DNA of 64,000 nucleotides, from NCBI RefSeq assembly GCF_000702505.1, contig NZ_JNIM01000001.1, forward strand, positions 2,108,001 through 2,172,000, given 5' to 3'. This DNA is from Thermogemmatispora carboxidivorans. GTDB lineage: Bacteria; Chloroflexota; Ktedonobacteria; Ktedonobacterales; Ktedonobacteraceae. Each line of letters begins with the position of its first letter. Position 1 is the stretch's first letter. This document shows, in pieces, positions 48,102 through 57,368 of this stretch. Below the pieces are notes generated by a model. The model did not search any database. It was not told the origin of the DNA and worked only from the letters and a program-made list of their open reading frames with translations. A program made the position numbers and the translations under genes.

Positions 48102-50087
48102 CTAGTTCCGGTATTCGAAGACCCAGATGTCGCTAAAAACGGCTTCACTACCACTATTGCTGTCGCCTCCCACGAGTAGCCCGATCAGACCTTCGCTGTA
48201 GGCGGAATCTGAGTAGCTGTTGATGACGAGCTGATTGTTGATGTAAAAACGGAATGAAGAGCCGTGAGCCAGAACCATGAGCATATTAGGGACGTTATAG
48301 CCAGTCTGAATGGCGTTGGAGTGGGTCCAATCGATGAGCGTCAGCCAGGCCTGGGGATTCGTTCCCGTGGCACGTACAAAGCGATACTGCCCCTGGCTAT
48401 TGATTTCAAAGACATAGAAACTAGGAGTAGTCGGGTCGAGACGGAAGACCAGGCCGCAGAAGTCGCCGCGTAACAGACGGGCCTGAACCTTGATGACGGC
48501 ATCAGTCATATGCTCCTGGCTTGAAAAGCACCAGGCGGCCTCATGTGGTCCCAGTGTCTGCACATGGTAGCCCTGAGCCGAGAAGAAGCACTGGCTGCCG
48601 GAGCTGGCCCAGCCGCCACCGGGGCTGCGCAAGTCGTACTGATAGAGCAGGTTTCCAGCTCCGACCGAGGAGGAGATACCGGCGGTCGCCTGAGCCCGCG
48701 AGCGTGCCAGCTGAGTAGCCATCGAGTTGTTCTGAGCAATAGCGGTCTGCGTGGCCTGGAGCTGTTGAGGGCTGAGTGGGCTGCCACTAGGGCTGGTACC
48801 TTTGCCGGCGGACGGTGAACCCCGCCAAAGGCTGACCAGCGGCACAAGAAGCAGGGCTAATAACAAGCAGGCAGCGATAAGGGAGAGCAGGCGAAAGCGG
48901 CGGCTGGGCAAGCGCCTGATAGTGGTGCTCGCTGCTAGCAAGGTGCTTTCGCTGGCAACCACCTCCTGGGGAGGATGGGCGGCTGAAGCGTTCTCTCTAT
49001 CGCTTTCCTCGATCTGGCTATCAAGCTCGGGCCGTTCTGGCAGATCGGTGAGAGGAAAAAGCTGAGGTGTGGCCGGAGGGCGCACCATTTCCCGCTCTTC
49101 GTCAGGAACAATAAAGGTCTCTTGCTCTGCCAGGCGGGAAGGGCTGGGGGTGGCCTCGGCCTGGTTCTCCTCGGCGATCAGCGTTGAATCATCGTTGCCT
49201 GGTGTGGCGGTGGCAACGTTTTGGTCTTTCAGGGTCAATGGTCCAGGTCGAGACCGTGGACTGCGACCGCGCTCCTGCTGTAGGGCGCGCCAGTAAGCGG
49301 CGGCCAGCTCCTGGGCCTCCTGAAAGCGCTCGTTCGGATCTTTGGCGAGAGCTTTGAAGATCACTTCTTCAACAGCGGGAGGAATCTCGCTGTTGAATTC
49401 GCGTGGCGAGGGTGGTGGCGTTTGGATATGGCGCAAGAAAATCGCGACTGGTGACTCGGCGGTAAAGGGTACGCGCCCGGTGAGCATCTGGAAGAGCACG
49501 ACCCCCAATGAGTAGATATCGCTGCGATAGTCGCTGATGCCGTTTGACTGCTCTGGGGCCATGTACTCTGGTGTGCCGACGATGGTGCCGTCGCTGGTCA
49601 GCGATTCGGCTCCCATGATGGCCTTGGCCAGGCCGAAATCGGCCAGATAGGCATAGCCGTCGGGCCGCAGCAGAATATTCGACGGCTTGACGTCGCGATG
49701 GAGCACACCATGATCATGGGCATACTGCAATGCTGACGCAATCTGATCGAGGAAGCTTGCAGCCTCTTCCAGAGTCAGACGCTTGCGCCGGTGCAAATAG
49801 TCGCGCAGCGTTCCTCCCTCGACATAGGGCATCACCAGATAATACCAGGGACTTTGCTCTCCAAAGTCGTAAAGCGGTAAAATGTGATCGTGCGAGAGAG
49901 CACCGACAGCCAGGGCCTCCCGCTCAAAACGGCGAATAAACGACTCATCTCGTCCATAGAGGACTTTGATAGCGACCTGTCGTTTGACACGGCGGTCGTA
50001 AGCCACATAGACTTCGGCCATGCCTCCTTGGGCGATGCGGCGGCGTAGCTCATAGCGCCCAAGCGTGAGTCCTTCGATCCCCTTCAT
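48102..50087 (-). CDS. Hanks-type Ser/Thr protein kinase with extracytoplasmic LamG/DUF1080-like domain
   Basis: A 661-aa transmembrane kinase. The cytoplasmic kinase domain (about 10-270) has the glycine loop (IAQGGMAEVYVAY), K41, HRDVKPSN (130-137), DFGLAK (150-155) and APEQ. A Pro/Glu-rich juxtamembrane stretch follows, then one membrane helix (398-420). The outer domain (about 480-661) has alternating strands with GDFCGLVFRLDPTTPSFYVFEIN and SSFRFYINNQLVINSY, as in laminin-G/3-keto-glycoside hydrolase-like jelly rolls, possibly a carbohydrate-sensing fold. Activation and HRD residues are intact, so the kinase should be active. AGGAG precedes the ATG. PASTA domains are absent. Confidence 0.88.
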   Translation of the reverse strand: MKGIEGLTLGRYELRRRIAQGGMAEVYVAYDRRVKRQVAIKVLYGRDESFIRRFEREALAVGALSHDHILPLYDFGEQSPWYYLVMPYVEGGTLRDYLHRRKRLTLEEAASFLDQIASALQYAHDHGVLHRDVKPSNILLRPDGYAYLADFGLAKAIMGAESLTSDGTIVGTPEYMAPEQSNGISDYRSDIYSLGVVLFQMLTGRVPFTAESPVAIFLRHIQTPPPSPREFNSEIPPAVEEVIFKALAKDPNERFQEAQELAAAYWRALQQERGRSPRSRPGPLTLKDQNVATATPGNDDSTLIAEENQAEATPSPSRLAEQETFIVPDEEREMVRPPATPQLFPLTDLPERPELDSQIEESDRENASAAHPPQEVVASESTLLAASTTIRRLPSRRFRLLSLIAACLLLALLLVPLVSLWRGSPSAGKGTSPSGSPLSPQQLQATQTAIAQNNSMATQLARSRAQATAGISSSVGAGNLLYQYDLRSPGGGWASSGSQCFFSAQGYHVQTLGPHEAAWCFSSQEHMTDAVIKVQARLLRGDFCGLVFRLDPTTPSFYVFEINSQGQYRFVRATGTNPQAWLTLIDWTHSNAIQTGYNVPNMLMVLAHGSSFRFYINNQLVINSYSDSAYSEGLIGLLVGGDSNSGSEAVFSDIWVFEYRN

Positions 50088-50333
50088 CCTATGACTCCTG
50101 ATCCGTTGCCTCGCTCCGGTAAAATGATGGCTACCTCCAAGCTGGCCGTTCTATTCTTGCTCTTTTCAGGCTAGAAAGCCCCTCTGGCCTATAACGCACT
50201 TGTTGATGATCGGGCCTTATTATATCTATTTTTCGGAACAAGTATGGATCATTTTATGACCATCATACCATATGGAAGGCCCCCGGCAGGTGGTTCGCAC
50301 CACCTGCCTGCAGGAAAGTACCGCTCTGCTGGT

Positions 50334-51146
50334 CTAGCGGTAGCGGGGGGTCCAGTAACGTTCGAGATGGACGGTTTCCACCGGGCGAATGTTGTGGGTG
50401 TACTCGTCCATCAATTTGGACATGGATTCTTTATCGCCGAAAATCGCGGCGATCTGCGAGGCGTACATCTGGGAGGCTTCCTGGCGCAGGGGAAGCAGCT
50501 CAGACATCTCGACGTAGGCTGGTTCCAGCGTATCGCCAAACTCGTGCAGGCGCCGCTCCAGCTCGCCCAGGCGGGTAACGTACGGGAAATCTTCATAGAA
50601 CTTGACATTGGCGTGGCGCTGCACCAGACGATCGGCTGCCGAGCAGACCAGCTGATGGTCGACGTGGTGACCCACGCCAAGAGGGGCATACCAGACGGTG
50701 TCGGGGAGCTGCTCGCTCAGGCTGACCAGCAACTGGCCGAGCTGCTGATCGATACTCAGATCGGCGGGATGAATGGCGCCAAACAGTTCCTCTTCGCGAG
50801 TATAATGGGGGGGATTCCCGCGATAAATGGCGTCGGGGTAGTCCAACCAGAGATAGTCTGCTCCAAGATAGGCGAGAGCGCGAGCGTCCTCGCGCTGGCG
50901 GGTCTCAACTGCCTCTCGCACATCGTGGCCGAAGCCCATGCTCTGGTGAACGGCGGTGGCCAGCGCACTGAGAGGCTGGTTCGCCGGTGGCAGGCCGGCG
51001 AAGACAGTAATGACCAGAGGATGCAGGCCGCAACTGGCCTGCAGGGCGATCGTTCCACCGCAGGAGAAGACGACGTCATCGAAATGAGGAGAGAGAAATA
51101 TATGTCGATGCTTTTTGGCGATATCGGCAACACTTTGTAGCTGCAA
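50334..51146 (-). CDS. PIG-L/LmbE-family deacetylase
   Basis: A 270-aa zinc-dependent N-deacetylase fold. The family motif is FLSPHFDDVVFSCGG, with the later zinc histidine in PLGVGHHVDHQLV. The family removes acetyl groups from N-acetylglucosamine-type substrates (for example MshB, BshB, LmbE). TTG start with GGGAGGG 8 bp upstream. It differs from the GalB-type member at 27394, which lacks the HPDD-like first motif. The substrate is unknown; a low-molecular-weight thiol or cell-surface sugar is possible. Confidence 0.87.
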   Translation of the reverse strand: MQLQSVADIAKKHRHIFLSPHFDDVVFSCGGTIALQASCGLHPLVITVFAGLPPANQPLSALATAVHQSMGFGHDVREAVETRQREDARALAYLGADYLWLDYPDAIYRGNPPHYTREEELFGAIHPADLSIDQQLGQLLVSLSEQLPDTVWYAPLGVGHHVDHQLVCSAADRLVQRHANVKFYEDFPYVTRLGELERRLHEFGDTLEPAYVEMSELLPLRQEASQMYASQIAAIFGDKESMSKLMDEYTHNIRPVETVHLERYWTPRYR

Positions 51147-51369
51147 GGGTAAGCCCTCCCGTGAGTAGTTCGATCAAGACCACTGGATGCAGGTGGCCCC
51201 GCGGGATGCTGGTGGGGCCGCGGTCTCCACGCAACATATCATACACTATGTTGCAATGCAATGGAGACAGTTATTGCCTCAGCAGGAGGGCCAACCGACC
51301 GGAGCTGACGCTGCGGCGAGACCAGCACCTCTGGCGGCCCTCAGAAGCGCCGAGCGAGTGGAAACGAGA

Positions 51370-52356
51370 CTATGGCAGCCGTACCCCCTCTTCCTCCTGG
51401 TAATCAACCAGGCCGTCGCGGGCCAGGCGACTGACGAGCCGTTGGAGCCAGGGGAGATCGGCCTCCGTGTAGGATGGCTTGATGCGTGGCCCTAGCTCGG
51501 CCAGGGGAAGGCGCTGCTCTGGTGGCAAGGTTCGCAGCAGGGCGACGATGCGGCCCCGAAAATAGCGATCGCTTTGCGTGAATGGCTGAGCCTGATAGCC
51601 GCCCTTCTTCTCGGCCACTTTGCGCAGGGTGCGTAGGACTGCTCCCGAAGGAAAGAGGCTCTGAGCACTCAGCTCGCGGTAGGCCGCGCAGGCTTCGCGG
51701 ATGGGACAGCGCTCGCACTGTGGGCTGGCGCTCGTACAGATCGTGGCTCCCAGGTCCATGAGGGCCTGATTCCACTCATAGGCCCGACCAGGAGGCAAGA
51801 CCTGCTCTGCCAGGGTCAGCGTCTCGGCATCGCTCAGGCGTGGCTCAGGATGCTCCAGGCCGATGAAGAGTCGGTGGAGCACACGGCGGATGTTCGTGTC
51901 AACAGTGGCAACCTGCTGACGGTAAGCGAAGCAGGCAATGGCCCCGGCAGTGTAGCGTCCGATCCCTTTGAGCTTGAGCAGCTCCTCCAGGCTGTCAGGA
52001 ATGCGCCCCTGGTAGTAGTTGACCACCTGGCGAGCAATGGCCTGCAGACGCACAGCACGCTGGTTATAGCCCAGGGGCACCCAAGTTGAGATAACTGCTG
52101 CCGTTGGCGCGGCGGCAAGGTCCGCAATGGTGGGAAAGCGGCTCAGAAACTCGTGATATTTGGGAATGACACGCTCTACCTGTGTCTGCTGGAGCATGAT
52201 TTCGGAGACCAGGATGGCGTAGGCATCGTTTGTCATGCGCCAGGGCAGCGGTCGCTGCTCGCGGGCGTACCACTCTAGCAGAAGATGATGAACCCGCGCG
52301 AGCTGTTCGGGCGCGGGTTGCACGGCGGTTGAGGATGACGGTGAGCTTCGACGCAT
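51370..52356 (-). CDS. mutY: A/G-specific adenine DNA glycosylase
   Basis: A 328-aa base-excision repair enzyme that removes A opposite 8-oxoG. The catalytic glutamate is in SEIMLQQTQVERV, and the helix-hairpin-helix reads LKGIGRYTAGAIACFAYRQQVATVDTNIRR with the conserved Asp. The [4Fe-4S] loop is C-x6-C-x2-C-x5-C (CTSASPQCERCPIREAC). The C-terminal Nudix-like domain of full-length MutY is reduced to about 100 residues, so 8-oxoG recognition may be altered. GTAGGGG ribosome-binding site before the ATG. It stands alone. Confidence 0.93.
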   Translation of the reverse strand: MRRSSPSSSTAVQPAPEQLARVHHLLLEWYAREQRPLPWRMTNDAYAILVSEIMLQQTQVERVIPKYHEFLSRFPTIADLAAAPTAAVISTWVPLGYNQRAVRLQAIARQVVNYYQGRIPDSLEELLKLKGIGRYTAGAIACFAYRQQVATVDTNIRRVLHRLFIGLEHPEPRLSDAETLTLAEQVLPPGRAYEWNQALMDLGATICTSASPQCERCPIREACAAYRELSAQSLFPSGAVLRTLRKVAEKKGGYQAQPFTQSDRYFRGRIVALLRTLPPEQRLPLAELGPRIKPSYTEADLPWLQRLVSRLARDGLVDYQEEEGVRLP

Positions 52357-52416
52357 AGTCCCCTACCTGCTTCCTCCCTGGCGGATCAGCCTCTGATGCT
52401 GACAGCCGCCGGCTGC

Positions 52417-52707
52417 TTAGCCGCGTTGCACGACGGTGTCGTCAGATCTTCCCCGCCTATCGGAGCCGTTGGGGGAACCTGCAGCTCCTCCACGACGACC
52501 CGCCAGCGAGAAGAGTGTTTCACCACCTTCCTGCCAACAGCGGGCATCGGGGGCCGGTAGGTTTTCACAAAGAATCCAGTCATTGGCATCTCTGAGGACA
52601 TGCCCCTTGATGCACTTGGCGTACTCGATATGCTCATTCAGCGCAGGATCATCGGGCCTGATCCCGGCAGTAGCGATCTTAGGCACAAAAAATTTACACC
52701 AGGGCAC
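52417..52707 (-). CDS. Small cysteine-containing hypothetical protein (96 aa)
   Basis: A 96-aa protein from a GTG start with AAGGAAGG 9 bp upstream. Four cysteines (about C4, C32, C47, C57) and a histidine or two lie in the first 60 residues (CIKGHVLRDANDWILC), which could form a metal site, but no spacing fits a known zinc finger. The C terminus is low-complexity Gly/Arg/Ser. No family is recognised. It lies upstream of mutY on the same strand. Credible as a gene because of the ribosome-binding site and composition, but unproven. Confidence 0.5.
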   Translation of the reverse strand: MPWCKFFVPKIATAGIRPDDPALNEHIEYAKCIKGHVLRDANDWILCENLPAPDARCWQEGGETLFSLAGRRGGAAGSPNGSDRRGRSDDTVVQRG

Positions 52708-52950
52708 GGTATGGTACCTTCCTTGTTGCGCGTGTGATGAGATGAAAACATGACTGAGCGGCTAGACTGCGCCCAGGCTGTTTGCATTATACCCTATCTG
52801 CCGGCTCTGAATCTAGAGGAGAGGACCCTCGCTCGGCTGCCGGCTCGCCCGCGGCTCGCCAATCCTACTCGCGCCAACGACGTCGCCCGCCGAAAGAGAA
52901 GATGATATGATAAGGAGGTCAGATCTATTCTCCTTGGAGAGGTGTGCTCT

Positions 52951-53538
52951 GTGTTAGCACAAGAGGTAGCTGTGATTGATGGGGATTCGCCCCTCTGGGA
53001 ACGTGCCAGGGGCCTCTTGAATGCCGCTCTCTTGTTAGAGCAGCAGAATGATGAGGGCTATGTCTGGCATGGCTGGACCAAAGGGCAGATCGAGGCCTTC
53101 CTACGTGGATTGCCCTCGCCCTGCTGCCTGGTGGTGGCTGTGTGGCAGGCCGCCTTGCCGGAGCAGCTCTCTGCTCAGACGCCGGGGGGGGAGGCCGCTG
53201 AACAGCTCATGCTGGGCCTGGTTTGTGAGGTGGTGGAGGGCGAGGTCCGCTCGCTGCGTACGTTTGAGGCCCTACGGGCGGCGGGCCTGAAAGCGGTGGA
53301 TCAGTTGGAGCCGGGCTATGAGGATGGCCTGGCTATTCTGCGCGCGGCTCATGCTCTGGTCGCTCCAGTGGCCTGGGCCTTGTTTACTGACTGGCAGACC
53401 TGGAACGAGTGGCTGCTCGGCTCGGATGAGGGACTGCCGCCGCAGAGAGTGGTCGATAAGGGCGCGCTGTTGACTGCCCTGGCCCAGGCCGGTCGCTGCG
53501 TGCTGCTGGGAACGCAAACGGCCCATCGCTATCTGTGA
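52951..53538 (+). CDS. Hypothetical protein, first gene of the galactose operon
   Basis: A 195-aa soluble protein with no recognised domain. It is rich in Leu, Ala and Trp, acidic overall, with segments such as GYVWHGWTKGQIEAFLRGLPS and VAWALFTDWQTWNEWLLG. I choose the GTG at 52951 because GGAGAGG sits 8 bp upstream; 52942 is an alternative. It precedes galT by 33 bp and is probably co-transcribed, so a role with galactose-1-phosphate or nucleotide-sugar metabolism is conceivable, but only by position. Confidence 0.6.
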   Translation: MLAQEVAVIDGDSPLWERARGLLNAALLLEQQNDEGYVWHGWTKGQIEAFLRGLPSPCCLVVAVWQAALPEQLSAQTPGGEAAEQLMLGLVCEVVEGEVRSLRTFEALRAAGLKAVDQLEPGYEDGLAILRAAHALVAPVAWALFTDWQTWNEWLLGSDEGLPPQRVVDKGALLTALAQAGRCVLLGTQTAHRYL

Positions 53539-53571
53539 ACGCTATCTTCTCAGGATGCAGGCAGGGATGAT

Positions 53572-54492
53572 ATGTACGACGATGCGAAGGCTCTGGTATG
53601 GAATCCTATTTTGCGTCACTATGTGGTGAACGCACCGCATCGAATGCATCGCCGGGAGGGGACGGATCAATGCCCTTTCTGTGCCGATGTGCTCGAAGGG
53701 CGGGTTGGGCCTGAAACTCAGGTGTGGCTTCACCCTAACGATTTCCCTCCCTTTCATCCGCCGGTCGGAGAGGCTTATGTGGTCATCTACCACCGCGATC
53801 ACGAGCGAACGTTTACCCGTCTGAGTGTGTCGGAGGTCTGTGCCGTAATGCAGCTCTGGCGCGAGCTGTATCGCGATCTGAGTCAGCGCTATGCCGCGGT
53901 GATGATCTTCGAGAACAGTGGCACGAGCATCGGCCAGACGCAATTGCATCCGCATGGTCAGGCTTATGGGGTCTCGGTGGTGCCGCCGCTACTGGAGCGG
54001 GAACTGGAGACGGTGAGGTTGGAGCTGGAGGCGGGGCGCGGCTGCCCTTTCTGCCGAGTGAGAGCCGAGCTGGACAACGGTCCTTATGAAATAGTGTCTA
54101 ACGCAAGCTGGCACGTTTTTCTCCCTCCTTATGTGCGCTATCCTTACGAAACCCATCTCTATCCGCGCCGCCATATTGCCAATCTGGCGGCGGCTAGCGA
54201 TGAGGAGCTGGCCGATCTGGCGGCCCTGCTGTTGCAGGTGGTGCGCGCCTACAATGCCCTCAGCAATGGCCTCATGGCCCCCATGCCCTATATGCTTGGC
54301 GTTCATCAGTTGGCCGATGAGCGTTTCCATCTCCATATTGAAATTCTGGCGGTTGGAAGAGCGCCGGGCAAGCTAAAGTATGCAGCCTCCTCCGAGATGC
54401 TCTGGTCGCTGTGGACCAACGATTCATCTCCTCTTCAAAAGGCGCGGGAATTGCGAGAAGCGATCGAGAGGATTGCTCATGGTGGCGAATGA
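53572..54492 (+). CDS. galT: Galactose-1-phosphate uridylyltransferase
   Basis: A 306-aa HIT-superfamily enzyme of the Leloir pathway that exchanges UMP between UDP-glucose and galactose-1-phosphate. The nucleophile motif HPHGQ is at residues 126-130 (H128 receives UMP), preceded by IFENSGTSIGQTQ. A zinc site is suggested by C34-x2-C37 (CPFC) and the later CPFC in the second half. The gene is shorter than E. coli GalT (348 aa) and more like the archaeal/thermophilic forms. The galK start overlaps its end by 14 bp. The preceding small gene is 33 bp away. Confidence 0.93.
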   Translation: MYDDAKALVWNPILRHYVVNAPHRMHRREGTDQCPFCADVLEGRVGPETQVWLHPNDFPPFHPPVGEAYVVIYHRDHERTFTRLSVSEVCAVMQLWRELYRDLSQRYAAVMIFENSGTSIGQTQLHPHGQAYGVSVVPPLLERELETVRLELEAGRGCPFCRVRAELDNGPYEIVSNASWHVFLPPYVRYPYETHLYPRRHIANLAAASDEELADLAALLLQVVRAYNALSNGLMAPMPYMLGVHQLADERFHLHIEILAVGRAPGKLKYAASSEMLWSLWTNDSSPLQKARELREAIERIAHGGE

Positions 54493-55795
54493 TCCAAAAG
54501 AGTTACCGTCTGCCGCGCGGCTAGCGCTGGAACTTTTTTCGACGGTCTTTGGCGCGGACGAGGAGCAGACTAACGAACGGGCTGTTCTGGGTGTGGCCTG
54601 GGCGCCTGGGCGGGTCAATCTGATAGGTGAGCATACCGACTATAATGAGGGCTTTGTGCTGCCCTTGGCGGTTGACCGTGTGGCTGCCTTTGCCGGGCGA
54701 GCGCGGGGTGATGGCCGAGTGTGCCTCTGGTCGCGACAGTTTCAGGAGCTGGCTGAGATCGAGTTAGAAGGTCTGCCAGCCACCTTCAACGCTCAGGCTG
54801 CGCGGCTGCCGTCCTGGGCGCGCTACGTGCTGGCGGTCTTGAGCGAACTCAAGGCGGCTAGTCTGGAGCTGCAAGGCTTCAGCGCGGTGCTTCATGGCGA
54901 TGTTCCCCTGGGAGGGGGGATGAGTTCCTCTGCGGCTCTGGAAGTAGCGACGGCCTGGGCGGCCTCGTTGTTTTCAGGTGGCCGCTTTGCTATCGAGGAA
55001 GGGGTGGCGGCGCCAACGAGCCTGTCCCCCCTGGAGGTCGCTCGTCTCTGTCAGCGGGCTGAGCATCTGGCCTCGGGAGTACGCTGTGGCATTCTCGACC
55101 AGGCCGCCTCGTGCCTCGGGCGTCCCGGTCAGGCCCTGCTGCTCGATTGCCGCTCGCTAGACTTCCGCTATCTGCCCTTTGAGAGCGAGCGGGTGGCTCT
55201 GCTAGTGGCCGATACCCAGGTGCGGCGTGAGTTGGCGGCTTCGGCTTACAATGAGCGGCGGCAGCAGTGCGAGGAAGCGGCGCGTTTGCTCGCAGCGCTG
55301 GTGCAGGCTGAGACGGAGCAGGAATCTGACAGCAAAGCTGCCGGGCCGCAGATCACCTCTCTCCGCGATGTAACGCCGGAGTTGTTCGCGCGCTATGCCT
55401 CTCGGCTGCCCGAGGTGCTCCGAAGGCGGGCTGGCTATGTCGTAGCTGAAAATGAGCGAGTGCTGGCGGTCGCGCGTCTGCTAGAGCGTGGTGAGGTGGA
55501 GGCCGTTGGCCCTTACCTCTGGCAGACGCATGCGGGACTGCGTGATGAGTACGAGGTGAGCTGTCAGGAGCTTGACGCGCTCGTAGAGATTGCGCGTGGA
55601 GTTGAGGGGGTGCTGGGAGCGCGTATGATGGGGGGAGGGTTTGGGGGCTGCACCATCAATCTGGTGCGTAGCGCGGCAGTGGAGCGATTGAGAGAGGCGA
55701 TCCTGAGCGAATACCCGCGCCAGACCGGGCGGCAGGCGAGTGTCGAGATCTGTCGGGCGGCTGCTGGCCCGGGCGCTCTCTCCTTGCCGGCGTAA
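54479..55795 (+). CDS. galK: Galactokinase
   Basis: A 438-aa GHMP kinase. The galactokinase signature GRVNLIGEHTDYNEGFVLPLAVDR is near the N terminus and the phosphate loop PLGGGMSSSAALEVA follows, with the C-terminal GARMMGGGFGGCTINLV. It phosphorylates galactose at C1 for GalT. ATG at 54479 has GAGAGG upstream; the overlap with galT gives translational coupling. It is about 50 residues longer than E. coli GalK, mainly through Ala/Glu-rich insertions near residues 170-180 and 275-290. No galE or galM is visible; epimerase must be elsewhere. Confidence 0.93.
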   Translation: MVANDPKELPSAARLALELFSTVFGADEEQTNERAVLGVAWAPGRVNLIGEHTDYNEGFVLPLAVDRVAAFAGRARGDGRVCLWSRQFQELAEIELEGLPATFNAQAARLPSWARYVLAVLSELKAASLELQGFSAVLHGDVPLGGGMSSSAALEVATAWAASLFSGGRFAIEEGVAAPTSLSPLEVARLCQRAEHLASGVRCGILDQAASCLGRPGQALLLDCRSLDFRYLPFESERVALLVADTQVRRELAASAYNERRQQCEEAARLLAALVQAETEQESDSKAAGPQITSLRDVTPELFARYASRLPEVLRRRAGYVVAENERVLAVARLLERGEVEAVGPYLWQTHAGLRDEYEVSCQELDALVEIARGVEGVLGARMMGGGFGGCTINLVRSAAVERLREAILSEYPRQTGRQASVEICRAAAGPGALSLPA

Positions 55796-55823
55796 ATTGC
55801 ACAGTCTAAGGAGCCAATTGACG

Positions 55824-56663
55824 ATGAAGCTCTTTCTCTCGACTGATTTTGAAGGGACCAGTGGCATTGTGGCCTGGGAACAAATCATCGAAGGGCAGCC
55901 GGAATACGCGCAAGGGCGTCTCCTCTTGACACGTGAAGTCAATGCCGTCATCAGTGGGGCCCAGGAGGCCGGAGCCAGCGAGTTCGTAGTCAATGATGCT
56001 CATCATTTTATGCGCAATCTCCACCCGCAGGAGCTGGCTGGGGAAGCTATCCTCATCAGCGGTCGCCATAAACCTCTCTATATGATGGAGGGACTCGACA
56101 GCAGTTTCGCGGGCCTCTGCTTTGTCAGCTATCATGGCTCGATTGGAGCGGAGCGAGCTGTCCTCGGCCATACCTATAGCCCGGCTGCCATTTTGGAGGT
56201 CCGCCTCAACGGGCAGATCGTAGGTGAGGTGGGCATCAACGCCCTGGTAGCGGCTCATTATGGGGTCCCGATCGTGCTCGTCAGTGGCGACGACGTGACG
56301 GCCCAGGAGGCTGAAAGTGTGGCGCCTGCCGCCGAAAAGATCGTCGTCAAGCACTCCCTTGGACGCTTTGCCGCTGCTCACCTTCATCCAGACAAAGCCT
56401 GCGAACTGCTGCGCGCGGGAGCACAACGTGCCGTTGAGCGTCTGGCCCGCGGTGATGAGCGTCTGGTCCCTCCCAGTTTCGAGTTGCCAGTGCGGCTGGA
56501 GGTCACTTTCTTAGTGGCTGACATGGCTGAGATGGCCTGTAGTGTGCGAGGCGTTGAGCGGAGAGCAGCGCGTACGGTCTGCCTCAGTGGCGAGAATCTG
56601 TTAGACATCTACCGCCAGTTTGTGGCGGTTGTCATGCTGGCGCGGGCCCTTGCTGATCGCTAA
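55824..56663 (+). CDS. D-aminopeptidase DppA-like (peptidase M55)
   Basis: A 279-aa zinc peptidase. The M55 motif STDFEGTSG holds D8 and E10; further ligands are expected in the DAHHFMRNLHP, YHGSIGAERAVLGHTYS and GEVGINALVAAHYG regions. Members such as Bacillus DppA remove D-amino acids from D-peptides such as D-Ala-D-Ala and form decamers. AAGGAG lies 10 bp before the ATG. Its position after galK with a 28-bp gap suggests co-transcription; how D-peptide turnover relates to galactose use is unclear. Confidence 0.85.
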   Translation: MKLFLSTDFEGTSGIVAWEQIIEGQPEYAQGRLLLTREVNAVISGAQEAGASEFVVNDAHHFMRNLHPQELAGEAILISGRHKPLYMMEGLDSSFAGLCFVSYHGSIGAERAVLGHTYSPAAILEVRLNGQIVGEVGINALVAAHYGVPIVLVSGDDVTAQEAESVAPAAEKIVVKHSLGRFAAAHLHPDKACELLRAGAQRAVERLARGDERLVPPSFELPVRLEVTFLVADMAEMACSVRGVERRAARTVCLSGENLLDIYRQFVAVVMLARALADR

Positions 56664-56741
56664 GACAAAGCAGAGTGGGGTCCGCCTGGCAAAGGCTCTT
56701 CCCGATGCGCTCTTCTCTCCTCTGGAAACGCGAGGTCATCG

Positions 56742-57278
56742 ATGGTTGAGTTTGTGTATCGCTACTGTCCTTTCTGTGCTACGCCCTTGCGGGAGCAGAC
56801 CGTAGGAGCGGTGGCGCGACCGAGCTGTCCGGCCTGTGGCTTTGTGCTCTATCTTGGTCCAAAGGTAGTGACAGTTGTTATCATTGAGCATGAGGGGCAA
56901 CTCCTGCTGGGCCGGCGCGCTATCGAGCCTGGGAGGGGAAAGTGGAGTTTCTGCAGTGGCTATGTTGAGCGCGGGGAAGAGCTGGAAGAGGCGGCACTGC
57001 GCGAAGTGAAAGAAGAGACCAATTTGCGCGTCGAGCTGCTGAACCTGCTCGGTCTCTACAGTCGGAAGGGCAGCCCCCATCTGCTTGTCGCTTATCGAGC
57101 GCGTCCATTCGCCGGCTCGCTAGAGGAGCTGGCTCCCCAGGCGAGCGAAGTTAGCGAACTGGCCTTTTTCCGGCCTGTGGCGATGCCTGAGCTGGCTTTC
57201 CCTTTTGACTATGTCATTTTGCGCGATTGGCAGGCGCTGATCAATGGGATCAGGTCGCAGGGTCCGCAGGGTCTCTAA
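56742..57278 (+). CDS. Nudix hydrolase with N-terminal zinc ribbon
   Basis: A 178-aa protein. A zinc ribbon (YCPFCATPL and SCPACGFV, two CxxC knuckles) occupies the first 40 residues, as in NudC. The Nudix box GYVERGEELEEAALREVKEETNL fits the consensus, so it should hydrolyse a nucleoside diphosphate-X. NudC-type NADH pyrophosphatases have an SQPWPFPxS motif; here the C terminus lacks it, so the substrate is left open. It is the last gene of the galT-galK-dppA group; the 78-bp gap has no terminator. Confidence 0.88.
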   Translation: MVEFVYRYCPFCATPLREQTVGAVARPSCPACGFVLYLGPKVVTVVIIEHEGQLLLGRRAIEPGRGKWSFCSGYVERGEELEEAALREVKEETNLRVELLNLLGLYSRKGSPHLLVAYRARPFAGSLEELAPQASEVSELAFFRPVAMPELAFPFDYVILRDWQALINGIRSQGPQGL

Positions 57279-57368
57279 GCCAGGACCAGGGAGCAGGTCG
57301 ATGGCGATGAGGAGTGAGAGGCCTCATGCTTCGTTTCCTTGCCCCTGGCCCTGTGAGGCATAAAGACG

